Of a stretch of DNA of 60,263 bases, positions 29,442 through 37,758 are shown one piece after another. Origin of the DNA: Dolichospermum planctonicum (GTDB lineage Bacteria > Cyanobacteriota > Cyanobacteriia > Cyanobacteriales > Nostocaceae); the NCBI RefSeq assembly GCF_005402965.1, contig NZ_BJCF01000027.1, positions 1 through 60,263 on the forward strand, in the 5' to 3' direction. Positions within the stretch are counted from its first letter, which is position 1, and each line of letters opens with the position of its first letter. The notes under the pieces were generated by a model. The model saw only the letters and a list, made by a program, of their open reading frames with translations, did not search any database and was not told the DNA's origin. A program made the translations under genes and the position numbers.

Positions 29442-30872
29442 ATGCGTCGCACTAAAATTGTTTGTACTATCGGACCTGCTACATCTTCACCTGAAAAATT
29501 AGAAGCTATAGTCAGAGCGGGAATGAATATGGCGCGGTTAAATTTTTCTCATGGTGCTTATGATGCTCACGCTCAGGTTTTTCAAAATTTACGGCGTATT
29601 GGTAATGACTTAAACAAACCTATTGCTATAATGCAAGATTTGTGTGGTCCAAAAATTCGTTTAGGAAAATTACCACCAGAAGGGTTAATGTTAGAGCCTG
29701 GTAGTGAGGTGACATTTCTTTTACAAGAAAAGGGTGAAAGTGTTGATGAGTTACCCTTACCGCTACCAACTTTATTCGCTATGATGCGATGTGGTGAACC
29801 AATTTTAATTAATGATGGTCGAGTAAAATTAACCGTTACTAGTCGTGACGCTGATAAAATTCGCGCTCATGTTAATATTGGCGGTTTGGTTTCTTCTCAT
29901 AAAGGTGTAAATTTACCCGCAACTCCTTTACCTCTAAGTTCGATTACCGAAAAAGATTTAATGGATTTGCGCTTTGGGATACAATTAGGTGTAGACTGGG
30001 TGGCGGTTTCTTTTGTACGCTCTCCTCAAGACCTCGAACCTGCACGGAGAATGATTGAGGGTGCTGGTTCAAAAATTCGTCTAATTGCTAAAATTGAGAG
30101 AGCAGAAGCAGTAGAACAGTTAGATGCTATTCTAGAAGTTGCTGACGGAATTATGATTGCTCGTGGTGATTTAGGGGTAGAAGTACCTATTTATCAAGTT
30201 CCGCTAATTCAAAAAGAAATTGCGCGTCGTTGTAATCAAGCTGGTAAACCGGTAATTACAGCTACGCAAATGCTAGAATCAATGATTAGTGCGCCAGATC
30301 CTACTCGCGCTGAAGCTACAGATGTTGCTAATTCTATTTTAGATGGCACAGATGCGGTTATGTTATCTGGAGAGACAGCCATGGGTGAATATCCTATTGC
30401 AGCAGTGCAAACGATGCACAATATTGCACTACAAACAGAAACAGCATTACAAGAGGGAAATAGACATTCTTGGGTACCGAAAGCCGGTAGTTTGACAGTG
30501 ACAGAATCAGTGTCTCAAGCGGTATGTCGCATTGCTTATGAAACTGGTGCTAAAGCAATTTTGTGTAATACCACGTCGGGAAGTACAGCCAAACTGGTTT
30601 CTAAATACCGTCCCAGCACACCAATTATTGCCCTTACCTCTGATTGTACCGCCTACCGTCAATTGGCTTTATCCTGGGGTGTAGAACCCCTACTCATTCA
30701 ACCTGTTCGCAATGCGGAAGAAATGTTTATTAATGTGGTAGACACAGTTGTCAATAGTGGTTTAGTTAAGGAGGGAGATAAGGTTGTGATTACCTCTGGT
30801 GTCCCCATTGGTACACCTGGAACAACCAATTTAATTAAAGTGCATTCTATTGGACAGCCAATTATGCCTTGA
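29442..30872 (+). CDS. pyk: Pyruvate kinase
   Basis: The 476-residue enzyme makes pyruvate and ATP from phosphoenolpyruvate. It starts MRRTKIVCTIGPATSSPEKL and carries MARLNFSHG, the Mg/K-site helix MIARGDLGVEVP and the TATQMLESM block. The C-terminal allosteric domain has CNTTSGSTAKLVSKYRP. I prefer the ATG at 29442; a GTG 33 bases upstream would add 11 residues not typical of the family. It lies 118 bases after gap and before tal, in the same direction, forming a lower-glycolysis unit. Confidence 0.95.
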   Translation: MRRTKIVCTIGPATSSPEKLEAIVRAGMNMARLNFSHGAYDAHAQVFQNLRRIGNDLNKPIAIMQDLCGPKIRLGKLPPEGLMLEPGSEVTFLLQEKGESVDELPLPLPTLFAMMRCGEPILINDGRVKLTVTSRDADKIRAHVNIGGLVSSHKGVNLPATPLPLSSITEKDLMDLRFGIQLGVDWVAVSFVRSPQDLEPARRMIEGAGSKIRLIAKIERAEAVEQLDAILEVADGIMIARGDLGVEVPIYQVPLIQKEIARRCNQAGKPVITATQMLESMISAPDPTRAEATDVANSILDGTDAVMLSGETAMGEYPIAAVQTMHNIALQTETALQEGNRHSWVPKAGSLTVTESVSQAVCRIAYETGAKAILCNTTSGSTAKLVSKYRPSTPIIALTSDCTAYRQLALSWGVEPLLIQPVRNAEEMFINVVDTVVNSGLVKEGDKVVITSGVPIGTPGTTNLIKVHSIGQPIMP

Positions 30873-30953
30873 CACCTCTAAAATGGGTAGTTGATAATTC
30901 CTAATTGGGAAATCCTAATTCCCTAATTCTCTGTTTCCTGTTCCTTGTTCCTT

Positions 30954-30991
30954 GACCACTGACCACTGACCACTGACTACTGACCACTGAC
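30954..30991. repeat. Short tandem repeats (TGACCAC-type)
   Basis: Seven-base units (TGACCAC, with variants TGACTAC) are repeated about five times between pyk and tal. Short heptamer arrays of this kind are typical of Nostocales and can vary in copy number between strains. The array ends five bases before the GGAG ribosome-binding site of tal. Confidence 0.7.
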
Positions 30992-31004
30992 ATTGGAGTA
31001 TGTT

Positions 31005-32006
31005 ATGCCTAAGAACTTACTAGAAGCACTACGGGCAGTAACCGTTGTGGTAGCGGATACCGGAGACATTCAAGCGATTGAAAAGTTTACACCTCAAGAT
31101 GCTACTACCAATCCCTCACTGATTACTGCTGCGGCGCAAATGCCGGAATATCAGGATATAGTTGACCAAACGCTGCTTAAAGCTAAAAAAGATGCTGGTG
31201 TAGGTGCTAGTCAAGCACAGGTGGTATCTCTGGCTTTTGACCGTTTGGCGGTATCCTTTGGATTAAAGATTTTGCAAATTATCCCCGGTCGTGTGTCTAC
31301 AGAGGTAGATGCGCGGTTATCTTATGATACAGATGCAACTGTAGCAAAAGCCCGGAATTTGATTGGTCAGTATCAAGCCGCTGGTGTTGCCAAAGAGCGG
31401 GTTTTGATTAAGATTGCAGCTACTTGGGAAGGTATAAAAGCTGCGGAAATTTTGGAAAAAGAAGGTATTCACTGTAACTTAACTTTACTGTTTGGTCTGC
31501 ATCAAGCGATCGCCTGTGCGGAAGCTGGTGTAACGTTGATTTCTCCTTTCGTTGGTCGGATTCTTGACTGGTATAAGAAGGATACAGGCCGGGATAGCTA
31601 CCCGCCAGCGGAAGATCCAGGTGTATTATCTGTCACCACCATTTATAACTACTTTAAGAAGTTTGGTTATCAAACTGAGGTGATGGGTGCTAGTTTCCGT
31701 AATATGGGCGAGATTACTGAATTGGCTGGTTGCGATTTGTTAACTATTTCTCCCGGTTTGTTGGCAGAATTGCAAAATACTGTAGGGGAATTACCCAGGA
31801 AACTTGATCCGGCAAAGGTAGCGGATTTATCAATTGAGAAAATTTCCATTGATCAAGCGACTTTTGAGCAAATGCACAATGGCGATCACATGGCTTCTGA
31901 TAAACTAGCAGAAGGTATTGATGGTTTTACCAAGGCTTTGATTTCCTTGGAACAACTATTAGCTGAAAGATTGACTCGTTTGGAAAGTCAGAAAGTCACC
32001 GCTTAA
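31005..32006 (+). CDS. tal: Transaldolase
   Basis: The 333-residue cytosolic enzyme moves a three-carbon dihydroxyacetone unit between sugar phosphates in the oxidative pentose phosphate pathway. It shows TTNPSL (34-39), the Schiff-base Lys136 in [12 protein letters not shown] and the TLLFGLHQA block. This is the type-1 transaldolase of usual length. GGAG at 30995-30998 is well placed for the ATG at 31005. Linked to xfp, gap, pyk and ackA, it supplies substrate for phosphoketolase. A palindromic repeat follows its stop. Confidence 0.93.
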   Translation: MPKNLLEALRAVTVVVADTGDIQAIEKFTPQDATTNPSLITAAAQMPEYQDIVDQTLLKAKKDAGVGASQAQVVSLAFDRLAVSFGLKILQIIPGRVSTEVDARLSYDTDATVAKARNLIGQYQAAGVAKERVLIKIAATWEGIKAAEILEKEGIHCNLTLLFGLHQAIACAEAGVTLISPFVGRILDWYKKDTGRDSYPPAEDPGVLSVTTIYNYFKKFGYQTEVMGASFRNMGEITELAGCDLLTISPGLLAELQNTVGELPRKLDPAKVADLSIEKISIDQATFEQMHNGDHMASDKLAEGIDGFTKALISLEQLLAERLTRLESQKVTA

Positions 32007-32031
32007 TCAATGTCGGTGCTTTGAAACCCCT

Positions 32032-32059
32032 GTAGAGATGTTCTATGGAACGTCTCTAC
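32032..32059. terminator. Palindromic repeat acting as a likely terminator of tal
   Basis: GTAGAGATG...CGTCTCTAC is a 28-bp near-perfect palindrome (GTAGAGA/TCTCTAC with an internal TTCTATGGAA) about 25 bases past the tal stop, followed by the T-rich ATCTGTTTTTAGTTTTTG. It is a widely scattered repeat. A shorter version of the same palindrome lies inside the large gene at 55715-55738. Confidence 0.6.
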
Positions 32060-32095
32060 ATCTGTTTTTAGTTTTTGATGATAGTGTAATAAATT

Positions 32096-32257
32096 GTGGT
32101 CGTTGTCAGCACGGGAAAAAGGGGAGGTTCTCGGCGGCGTTTTCTCAATGATGCGGGAGTGATTATTACGTTGCATAAACCCCATCCTCAAAATATTCTC
32201 AAACGATATCAGATTCAACAGATTATCGAGATTCTCCAAGGGGAAGAATTGCTATGA
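32096..32257 (+). pseudogene. HicA-type toxin, 5'-truncated
   Basis: After a stop at 32090-32092 an open frame encodes VVSTGKRGGSRRRFLNDAGVIITLHKPHPQN...IIEILQGEELL with its TGA overlapping the next ATG. The GSxxxF...VTLxxH core and ending match HicA mRNA interferases, which are 60-80 residues with an N-terminal xxELLKLLxxxGW segment. That segment is absent here and only a GTG at 32096 could start it. I infer that the 5' part was lost, probably together with the palindrome inserted 40 bases upstream. Confidence 0.6.
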
Positions 32258-32703
32258 ATAACATGATGCAATACAAGGATTATTTCGGGTCTATTCACTA
32301 TAGTGATGACGATAAAATCTTCTACGGACAGGTGGAATATATCCGCAGTTTAATTAGTTTTGAAAGGGAAGATGTAGTTAGTCTCAGGGCTAGTTTTCAG
32401 GAAGCAGTTGATGATTATTTGGCTCTATGTGAAGAAAAAAGTATTGAGCCTGAGAAGCCGTTTAAGGGTAGTTTTAATGTGCGTGTAGGTAGCCAACTTC
32501 ATCGTCAAGCGGCCTTATTTGCTCAACAACGGGGGGTGAATCTGAATAATTTGGTGACTGATGCACTGGAACGTTATTTGAAGGGGGAATCGTTGGAAAA
32601 TGCTTCAGGAATTACGGATATGAGATACACTGTTAAAACATCCTCTAAGCAATTTACACAGGGAGCAGCACAGGATAATCTCAGTCAATCTAAATTACTT
32701 TGA
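32254..32703 (+). CDS. hicB: HicB-family antitoxin
   Basis: The 149-residue protein starts MNNMMQYKDYFGSIHYSDDDKIFYGQVEYIRSLISFE, the partial RNase-H-like HicB fold, and has a C-terminal arc-type DNA-binding part (NVRVGSQLHRQAALFAQQRGVNLNNLVTDAL). It binds and neutralises a HicA toxin and represses their operon. Its ATG overlaps the TGA of the truncated hicA (32254-32257), the usual hicAB junction. If the toxin is dead, this may be a surviving antitoxin with regulatory function only. Confidence 0.8.
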   Translation: MNNMMQYKDYFGSIHYSDDDKIFYGQVEYIRSLISFEREDVVSLRASFQEAVDDYLALCEEKSIEPEKPFKGSFNVRVGSQLHRQAALFAQQRGVNLNNLVTDALERYLKGESLENASGITDMRYTVKTSSKQFTQGAAQDNLSQSKLL

Positions 32704-32878
32704 CAAAATTTCCAGTTTCCAATGATGCGGAATGTGGGTTTAATCACCAATTATGGCTAAATTATAACTTGTGAATTTTGGCTAGATCAAAATAGTTTAA
32801 ATCATTAAATATGGGGAAAATTGGAAAAAATTATAAATCAAGCTCTTGAATACAAGCGTATACTCAATATTCTTAAAC

Positions 32879-32906
32879 TTGACTTTATCTCAACCTAGTG
32901 TAATAC
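32879..32906 (+). promoter_or_regulatory. Candidate promoter for the riboswitch leader
   Basis: TTGACT (32879-32884), then 16 bases, then TAATAC (32901-32906). This is a reasonable sigma-70-like pair that would start transcription just before the riboswitch-like leader at 32930-33056. It is a pattern-based call only. Confidence 0.4.
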
Positions 32907-32929
32907 TGTCACTATATTTTTAGTGGGTA

Positions 32930-33056
32930 GCTTAATTCAAATTCATCAAAACTGAATTTGGAGCGGAGGAACCAAGTATTTGGGGCTAATCTTATGAGAG
33001 ACACCTTCCAGTCTTAGCCCGTCAGCTAACTCCGTCAGCAATGGAAGGAACTCCCA
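32930..33056 (+). ncRNA. Cyclic-di-AMP (ydaO/yuaA) riboswitch
   Basis: The leader contains the family's conserved blocks in order: a short stem (AAATTC...GAATTT), GGAGCGGAGGAACC, TTGGGGCTAATC, AGCCCGTCAGCTAACTCCGT CAGC and AATGGAAGGA. The match to the ydaO class is strongest in CCCGTCAGCTAAC..CGTCAGC, the segment that builds the ligand-binding pockets, and in GGAGGAACC. The class binds cyclic di-AMP and usually switches downstream genes off. It lies about 140 bases upstream of the stress-protein gene start (33196). Whether it acts by termination or at the ribosome site was not resolved; no obvious terminator stem is seen before the start. Confidence 0.85.
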
Positions 33057-33195
33057 AAATCTTGGCTGTAATACCAGTTATGATTGGGTCTTCCTTAATA
33101 AATTCTAGATTTTAGATTACAGATAAATCTAAAATTTAAAATTGTCATCCCCGCTTCTCATTGGTCAATTGTTTCAAGGGAGAGAAGTTAAAACT

Positions 33196-33855
33196 GTGAA
33201 AATTAAACCAATATTGGCACGTTTACAAAGTGCTATCGGTCGTGATGACCTAATTGAACAAATGGTTTTACTGCCAGGAACTCAAAAATCATGTTCTAAA
33301 AAAGGTTCAAAGGCGAAATCAGCTAATCTAATTGTTGCTTATAATGGTTCTCCTCAAAGTCATACAGCCTTAGATATTGCTTTTTGGATTGCCCACCAAA
33401 CGACTTTAGCTACTAACTATCAAGTTACAGTTCAAGCTGTTTATGTAGTAGAAGAAAACTTGAATCATCAGTCTCTTGATATCTTCAAAGTTCCTGAAAA
33501 TCAAGCTCAATTAGAATATCAATTGGGGAATATATCAAAGTCAGTTGCATTGGGATTAAATCGCTCAAAAGGAACAGCAATTTTACCGCAGTTAGCAAGA
33601 GAATCTAGAACTTCTCTCCAGGAAGCAGATAGAATTATTTGGCAAGCAAAAACTCTTGCTGAAGAATGGCAAGGTTCATTTAGTTCTCATCTGCGCTTTG
33701 GTAATGTTGCTAAAGAACTTAAAAAAGTTGTCCAATTAGAAACCGCTGATATTCTGTTTTTAGGCTGCAAATCTACGGATCATCCCATGATTGAAACATT
33801 AGGTAAAAATTTCCCTTGTGCAGTGTTAGGTATTCCCCATTGTCTTGATAAATAA
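33196..33855 (+). CDS. Universal stress protein family member
   Basis: From the GTG at 33196 (a purine-rich GGGAGAGAAG lies upstream) the product is 219 residues; an in-frame TTG at 33142 would add 18. A UspA-like fold is suggested by LIVAYNGSPQSHTALDIAFWIA near the N-terminus and by the final TADILFLGCKSTD plus PCAVLGIPH, the strand and loop pattern that binds nucleotide in Usp proteins. The canonical GxxG ATP loop is weak. It follows a c-di-AMP-type riboswitch and precedes ackA, in the same direction. A mobile repeat abuts its stop codon. Confidence 0.72.
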   Translation: MKIKPILARLQSAIGRDDLIEQMVLLPGTQKSCSKKGSKAKSANLIVAYNGSPQSHTALDIAFWIAHQTTLATNYQVTVQAVYVVEENLNHQSLDIFKVPENQAQLEYQLGNISKSVALGLNRSKGTAILPQLARESRTSLQEADRIIWQAKTLAEEWQGSFSSHLRFGNVAKELKKVVQLETADILFLGCKSTDHPMIETLGKNFPCAVLGIPHCLDK

Positions 33856-33990
33856 GTAGGTTGGCGTTAAAAATTTTCGTTATGACAAGGGAACTGGGAA
33901 CTCTTAACTGGGAACTCTTAACTGGGAACTCTTAACTGGGCAACTTTACTTTTCGTTACTTATGTCGGTTTTTTTCCGTTCACCTACTTA
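33853..33990. repeat. MITE-like repeat, copy A (TAAGTAGGT ends)
   Basis: This 138-bp element begins TAAGTAGGTTGGCGTTAAAA and ends CCGTTCACCTACTTA; the terminal nine bases are inverted repeats (TAAGTAGGT/ACCTACTTA). The middle contains three and a half copies of a 14-bp unit (AACTGGGAACTCTT, 33892-33944). The first three bases are the TAA stop codon of the upstream gene. Copy B is at 477-581. Confidence 0.65.
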
Positions 33991-34032
33991 ATCTCTTTTT
34001 TCAATGACTGGGAATTAAATTGAAATTATGAA

Positions 34033-34062
34033 AAAGTCACTTATACTTTAAGTGGCTTTTTT
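34033..34062 (+). terminator. Intrinsic terminator before ackA
   Basis: AAAGTCACTT (34033-34042) pairs with AAGTGGCTTT (34050-34059) with one G-T wobble, followed by a run of Ts (34057-34062). It is well placed to end the transcript of the stress-protein gene and separate it from ackA at 34121. Confidence 0.65.
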
Positions 34063-34120
34063 ATCAATTCCTAACTTAAATTTGTCGCGGTAAATCAGTA
34101 CAGGGCGTAAATCTGAATTT

Positions 34121-35332
34121 ATGAAAATACTTGTCCTCAATGCCGGTTCTAGCAGCCAAAAGAGTTGTCTGTATGACATGACAACCACAATTCCTCCTCT
34201 AGCACCCCAACCCCTCTGGGAAGGGAAAATCAACTGGACTCAAGACAAAAATCAGGCGGAAATTACAGTTAAAACGGCTATCGGTGCAACTCTACAAGAA
34301 ACTATTGTCAGTGATTCCCCGCAGGTACAATTTGCTTATTTGTTGTCTACTCTCATACATGGTGCAACTCAGGTAATTGATGATTTATCAGTGATTGATG
34401 TGGTAGGACATCGGGTAGTACATGGTGGTCAAGAGTACAAAAAAGCTGTAATAATTACTGAAGATGTCAAACAGGCGATCGCTCGTTTATGTAATCTAGC
34501 ACCAGCACACAATCCAGCCGCTTTGGCAGGTATTGAAGCTATGGAAAAAAGTTTGGGCAATATTCCTCAAGTGGCAGTTTTTGATACTGGATTTCATAGC
34601 ACCTTACCAGATGCAGCCGCCATCTATCCAATCCCATATAATTTCGCAGAAAAAGGTATTCGCCGTTACGGCTTTCATGGCATTAGTCATCAGTATTGTG
34701 CTAATCGGGCTGCGGAAATTATTGGTCAAGATTTACCATCTCTGCGGATAATTACTTGTCATTTAGGTAATGGTTGTTCTTTAGCTGCCATCAAAAATGG
34801 TTGCAGTATTGATACAACCATGGGATTTACCCCCCTAGATGGTTTAATGATGGGTAGCCGCAGTGGTTCAATTGATCCAGGTATTTTAATTTATTTATGG
34901 CAACAGTATAATTACTCCAGTGAAGAATTAGATAATATGTTAAATAAACTTTCAGGATTACGAGGTATTTCTGGAATATCAAGTGATTTAAGGGATGTGA
35001 TAGCCGCCAAAGAACAAGGTAATAAACGCGCCCAATTGGCTTGGGATATGTACGTACATCGCCTCCGGTCTGGTATCGGCGCGATGCTGGCTAGTTTAGC
35101 AGGACTAGATGTATTAGTTTTTACTGCTGGAGTAGGAGAAAAATCCGCAGAAATACGTTTAGCTGCTTGTGAACCCTGGGGATTTTTGGGACTGAAAATT
35201 GATTTAGAGAAAAATCAACAACAACCTATTGATATTGATATTGCTACATTTGACTCAACGGTGCGCGTTTTAGTTATAGAAACTCAAGAAGATTGGGCAA
35301 TAGCGCAACAATGTTACAAATTGCTGCAATAA
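34121..35332 (+). CDS. ackA: Acetate kinase
   Basis: The 403-residue enzyme turns acetyl-phosphate and ADP into acetate and ATP, or the reverse. It begins MKILVLNAGSSSQKSCLYDM and shows the family blocks DVVGHRVVHGG, FDTGFHSTLP, GFHGISHQY, CHLGNGCSLAA and FTAGVGEKSAEIR. It would take the acetyl-phosphate produced by phosphoketolase. It lies at the end of the catabolic cluster behind a terminator, so it probably has its own promoter. The ATG start at 34121 is the family start. Confidence 0.95.
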   Translation: MKILVLNAGSSSQKSCLYDMTTTIPPLAPQPLWEGKINWTQDKNQAEITVKTAIGATLQETIVSDSPQVQFAYLLSTLIHGATQVIDDLSVIDVVGHRVVHGGQEYKKAVIITEDVKQAIARLCNLAPAHNPAALAGIEAMEKSLGNIPQVAVFDTGFHSTLPDAAAIYPIPYNFAEKGIRRYGFHGISHQYCANRAAEIIGQDLPSLRIITCHLGNGCSLAAIKNGCSIDTTMGFTPLDGLMMGSRSGSIDPGILIYLWQQYNYSSEELDNMLNKLSGLRGISGISSDLRDVIAAKEQGNKRAQLAWDMYVHRLRSGIGAMLASLAGLDVLVFTAGVGEKSAEIRLAACEPWGFLGLKIDLEKNQQQPIDIDIATFDSTVRVLVIETQEDWAIAQQCYKLLQ

Positions 35333-35632
35333 GCTGCAATAATATGACAATGGCACTAAGCCAGACCGTACAAACAGAATTAGATTACCAGAAAAAAATT
35401 GATGGGTTAGTGGTCAGTGGTGATTGGCCTTTCTTTGTCTGGTGGAGAATGATTACAATAGAAGTCCCACTATTCTGAAATTTTAGACTTGTGGAGGATA
35501 GAAGATCATTTGTAGCATGACAAAAGGACTATTTTGAGATATCTTAAGATAAGTTAACATAATTATCATAATGTCCTCTTCCTTAGAGAAGCTACGTATA
35601 AGCAGCAAACAAGTACAGGAGAAACAACATCG
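35333..35632. other. Intergenic region before ftsH with a small ORF
   Basis: A 44-residue open frame (35344-35478, ATG to TGA) encodes LSQTVQTELDYQKKIDG...SGDWPFFVWWRM and has no match I recognise, so it is probably not a gene. The 3' part carries TTAAGATAAGTTAACATAAT and AGGAGA (35617-35622), the ribosome-binding site for ftsH. Confidence 0.35.
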
Positions 35633-37477
35633 GTGAATAATAAAAAATGGAGAAATACGGGGCTGTACGCGCTCCTTTTTATAGTTGTCATTGCGCTAGG
35701 AACAGCATTTTTTGACAAACAACCTCAAAACAGAGAGACATGGCGCTACAGTCAGTTTATCCAAGAAGTTCAACGGGGTAGGGTTGAGAGAGTTAGTTTG
35801 AGTTCCGACCGCTCTACAGCCCTGGTAACACCCAAATATGACGAAAAGAAAAAGATCGTTACTTTAGTTAATGACCCTGATTTAATCAATACCCTCACAG
35901 CTAAAGGTGTTGATATTTCCGTACTACCTCAAGCAGACGAGGGATTTTGGTTTAAGGCTCTCAGCAGTTTATTCTTCCCTGTGTTGCTGCTAGTTGGTCT
36001 ATTTTTCCTCCTCCGTCGCGCTCAAGGCGGTCCTGGTAGCCAGGCCATGAACTTTGGTAAATCTAAAGCCAGAGTGCAAATGGAACCCCAAACTCAAGTT
36101 ACCTTTGGAGACGTGGCGGGTATTGACCAAGCCAAATTAGAACTAAACGAAGTTGTAGACTTTTTAAAGAATGCTGATCGCTTTACCGCCATTGGTGCGA
36201 AAATCCCCAAAGGTGTACTTTTAGTTGGACCTCCTGGTACTGGTAAAACCCTGCTTGCACGGGCTGTAGCTGGAGAAGCTGGTGTTCCTTTCTTCTCAAT
36301 TTCCGGTTCGGAATTTGTGGAAATGTTTGTGGGTGTGGGTGCTTCCCGTGTCCGTGATTTATTTGAACAAGCGAAAACTAATGCTCCTTGTATCGTCTTT
36401 ATTGATGAAATTGACGCGGTAGGTCGTCAACGGGGCGCTGGTTTAGGTGGTGGTAATGACGAACGGGAACAAACCCTCAACCAGTTACTAACGGAAATGG
36501 ATGGTTTTGAAGGTAACACTGGCATTATTATTATTGCTGCTACCAACCGTCCTGACGTATTAGACGCAGCTTTATTACGTCCCGGTCGTTTTGACCGTCA
36601 AGTAGTCGTAGACCGTCCTGACTACGCGGGAAGAAGCGAAATATTGAGAGTTCATGCCCGTGGTAAAACTTTATCTAAAGATGTAGACTTGGATAAAATC
36701 GCCCGTCGGACTCCTGGTTTTACTGGTGCTGATTTATCTAATTTACTTAATGAAGCCGCAATTTTAGCCGCTCGTCGGAATTTAACTGAAATTTCGATGG
36801 ATGAAATTAATGATGCAATTGATCGTGTATTAGCAGGTCCTGAAAAGAAAGACCGGGTAATGAGCGAAAAGCGCAAAACTTTAGTAGCATACCATGAAGC
36901 AGGTCACGCTTTAGTTGGGGCTTTAATGCCTGACTATGACCCTGTCCAAAAGATTAGCATTATCCCTCGTGGTCGTGCTGGTGGTTTGACTTGGTTTACT
37001 CCTAGTGAAGACCGCATGGACACTGGTTTATATAGCCGTGCGTATCTGGAAAATCAAATGGCCGTGGCTTTAGGTGGTCGTCTCGCTGAAGAAATTATCT
37101 TTGGTGAGGAGGAAGTGACGACAGGTGCTTCTAATGATTTACAGCAAGTGGCCAGAGTAGCTAAACAAATGATAACTCGCTTTGGCATGAGCGATCGCTT
37201 GGGTCCAGTAGCCCTTGGTCGTCAACAAGGAAATATGTTCCTGGGTCGAGATATTATGTCTGAGCGTGATTTCTCCGAAGAAACTGCTGCTGCTATTGAT
37301 GAAGAAGTGCGGAAGTTAGTTGATACTGCTTACAGTCGAGCTAAGGAAGTTTTACTCGATAACCGCAAGGTTTTAGATGAAATTGCTCAAATGCTGATTG
37401 AAAAGGAAACCGTAGACGCTGAGGAATTACAAGCAATTCTTGGTAATAACGATGTGAAAATGGCTGCTTTTGCGTAA
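35633..37477 (+). CDS. ftsH: ATP-dependent zinc metalloprotease FtsH
   Basis: The 614-residue membrane-anchored AAA protease degrades damaged or regulatory membrane proteins. In cyanobacteria FtsH proteins are central to photosystem II repair. It has two membrane segments (about 11-27 and 107-127), Walker A GPPGTGKT (199-206), the second region of homology with arginine fingers around RPGRFDRQ, and the zinc site HEAGH (421-425). The start is GTG at 35633, supported by AGGAGA ten bases upstream. It forms hexamers; cyanobacteria carry several ftsH paralogues and the exact one cannot be told here. A terminator follows. Confidence 0.95.
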   Translation: MNNKKWRNTGLYALLFIVVIALGTAFFDKQPQNRETWRYSQFIQEVQRGRVERVSLSSDRSTALVTPKYDEKKKIVTLVNDPDLINTLTAKGVDISVLPQADEGFWFKALSSLFFPVLLLVGLFFLLRRAQGGPGSQAMNFGKSKARVQMEPQTQVTFGDVAGIDQAKLELNEVVDFLKNADRFTAIGAKIPKGVLLVGPPGTGKTLLARAVAGEAGVPFFSISGSEFVEMFVGVGASRVRDLFEQAKTNAPCIVFIDEIDAVGRQRGAGLGGGNDEREQTLNQLLTEMDGFEGNTGIIIIAATNRPDVLDAALLRPGRFDRQVVVDRPDYAGRSEILRVHARGKTLSKDVDLDKIARRTPGFTGADLSNLLNEAAILAARRNLTEISMDEINDAIDRVLAGPEKKDRVMSEKRKTLVAYHEAGHALVGALMPDYDPVQKISIIPRGRAGGLTWFTPSEDRMDTGLYSRAYLENQMAVALGGRLAEEIIFGEEEVTTGASNDLQQVARVAKQMITRFGMSDRLGPVALGRQQGNMFLGRDIMSERDFSEETAAAIDEEVRKLVDTAYSRAKEVLLDNRKVLDEIAQMLIEKETVDAEELQAILGNNDVKMAAFA

Positions 37478-37498
37478 TTTTTCCTAAACTTTTTAAAA

Positions 37499-37532
37499 GG
37501 GTAATTCTGGTTTTTCTGGAATTACTCTTTTT
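37499..37532 (+). terminator. Intrinsic terminator of ftsH
   Basis: GGGTAATTC (37499-37507) pairs with GAATTACTC (37519-37527), one mismatch, around a T-rich loop, and is followed by TTTTT. It lies 22 bases past the ftsH stop. Confidence 0.7.
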
Positions 37533-37558
37533 CTTGTTCTCTTTTGCGAATTGCTAAT

Positions 37559-37698
37559 CTATAGAACTCATATTTGATTCTTGAAAAAAATTAGGTATTG
37601 TAGGGTGCGTCATACTGCATAAATTCTCTCAATCAACAGATTTGTAATATCTGACGCACCCTAAGTATCTTTTCATAAATCAAATATTATTCCTATAG
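37559..37698. repeat. 140-bp imperfect palindromic element (MITE-like)
   Basis: The outer ends CTATAG...ATATTTGATT (37559-37579) are mirrored at 37677-37698. The inner 12 bases TAGGGTGCGTCA (37601-37612) are perfectly inverted as TGACGCACCCTA (37652-37663). No frame is open across it. The TAGGGTGCGTCA palindrome is a widely distributed repeat of these genomes. It lies between ftsH and the ATPase gene. Confidence 0.6.
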
Positions 37699-37758
37699 CA
37701 TAATAAGTACCTAACAGCCGTTTTTGTTACCTTAATTCAACGTAATCAGTAAAACTAT

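Noticed and set aside
32003..32239. Minus-strand frame covering the region after tal
   Set aside because: It crosses the palindrome and the HicA relic, with residues matching neither. Its only interest is the palindrome-encoded TFHRTSL peptide.
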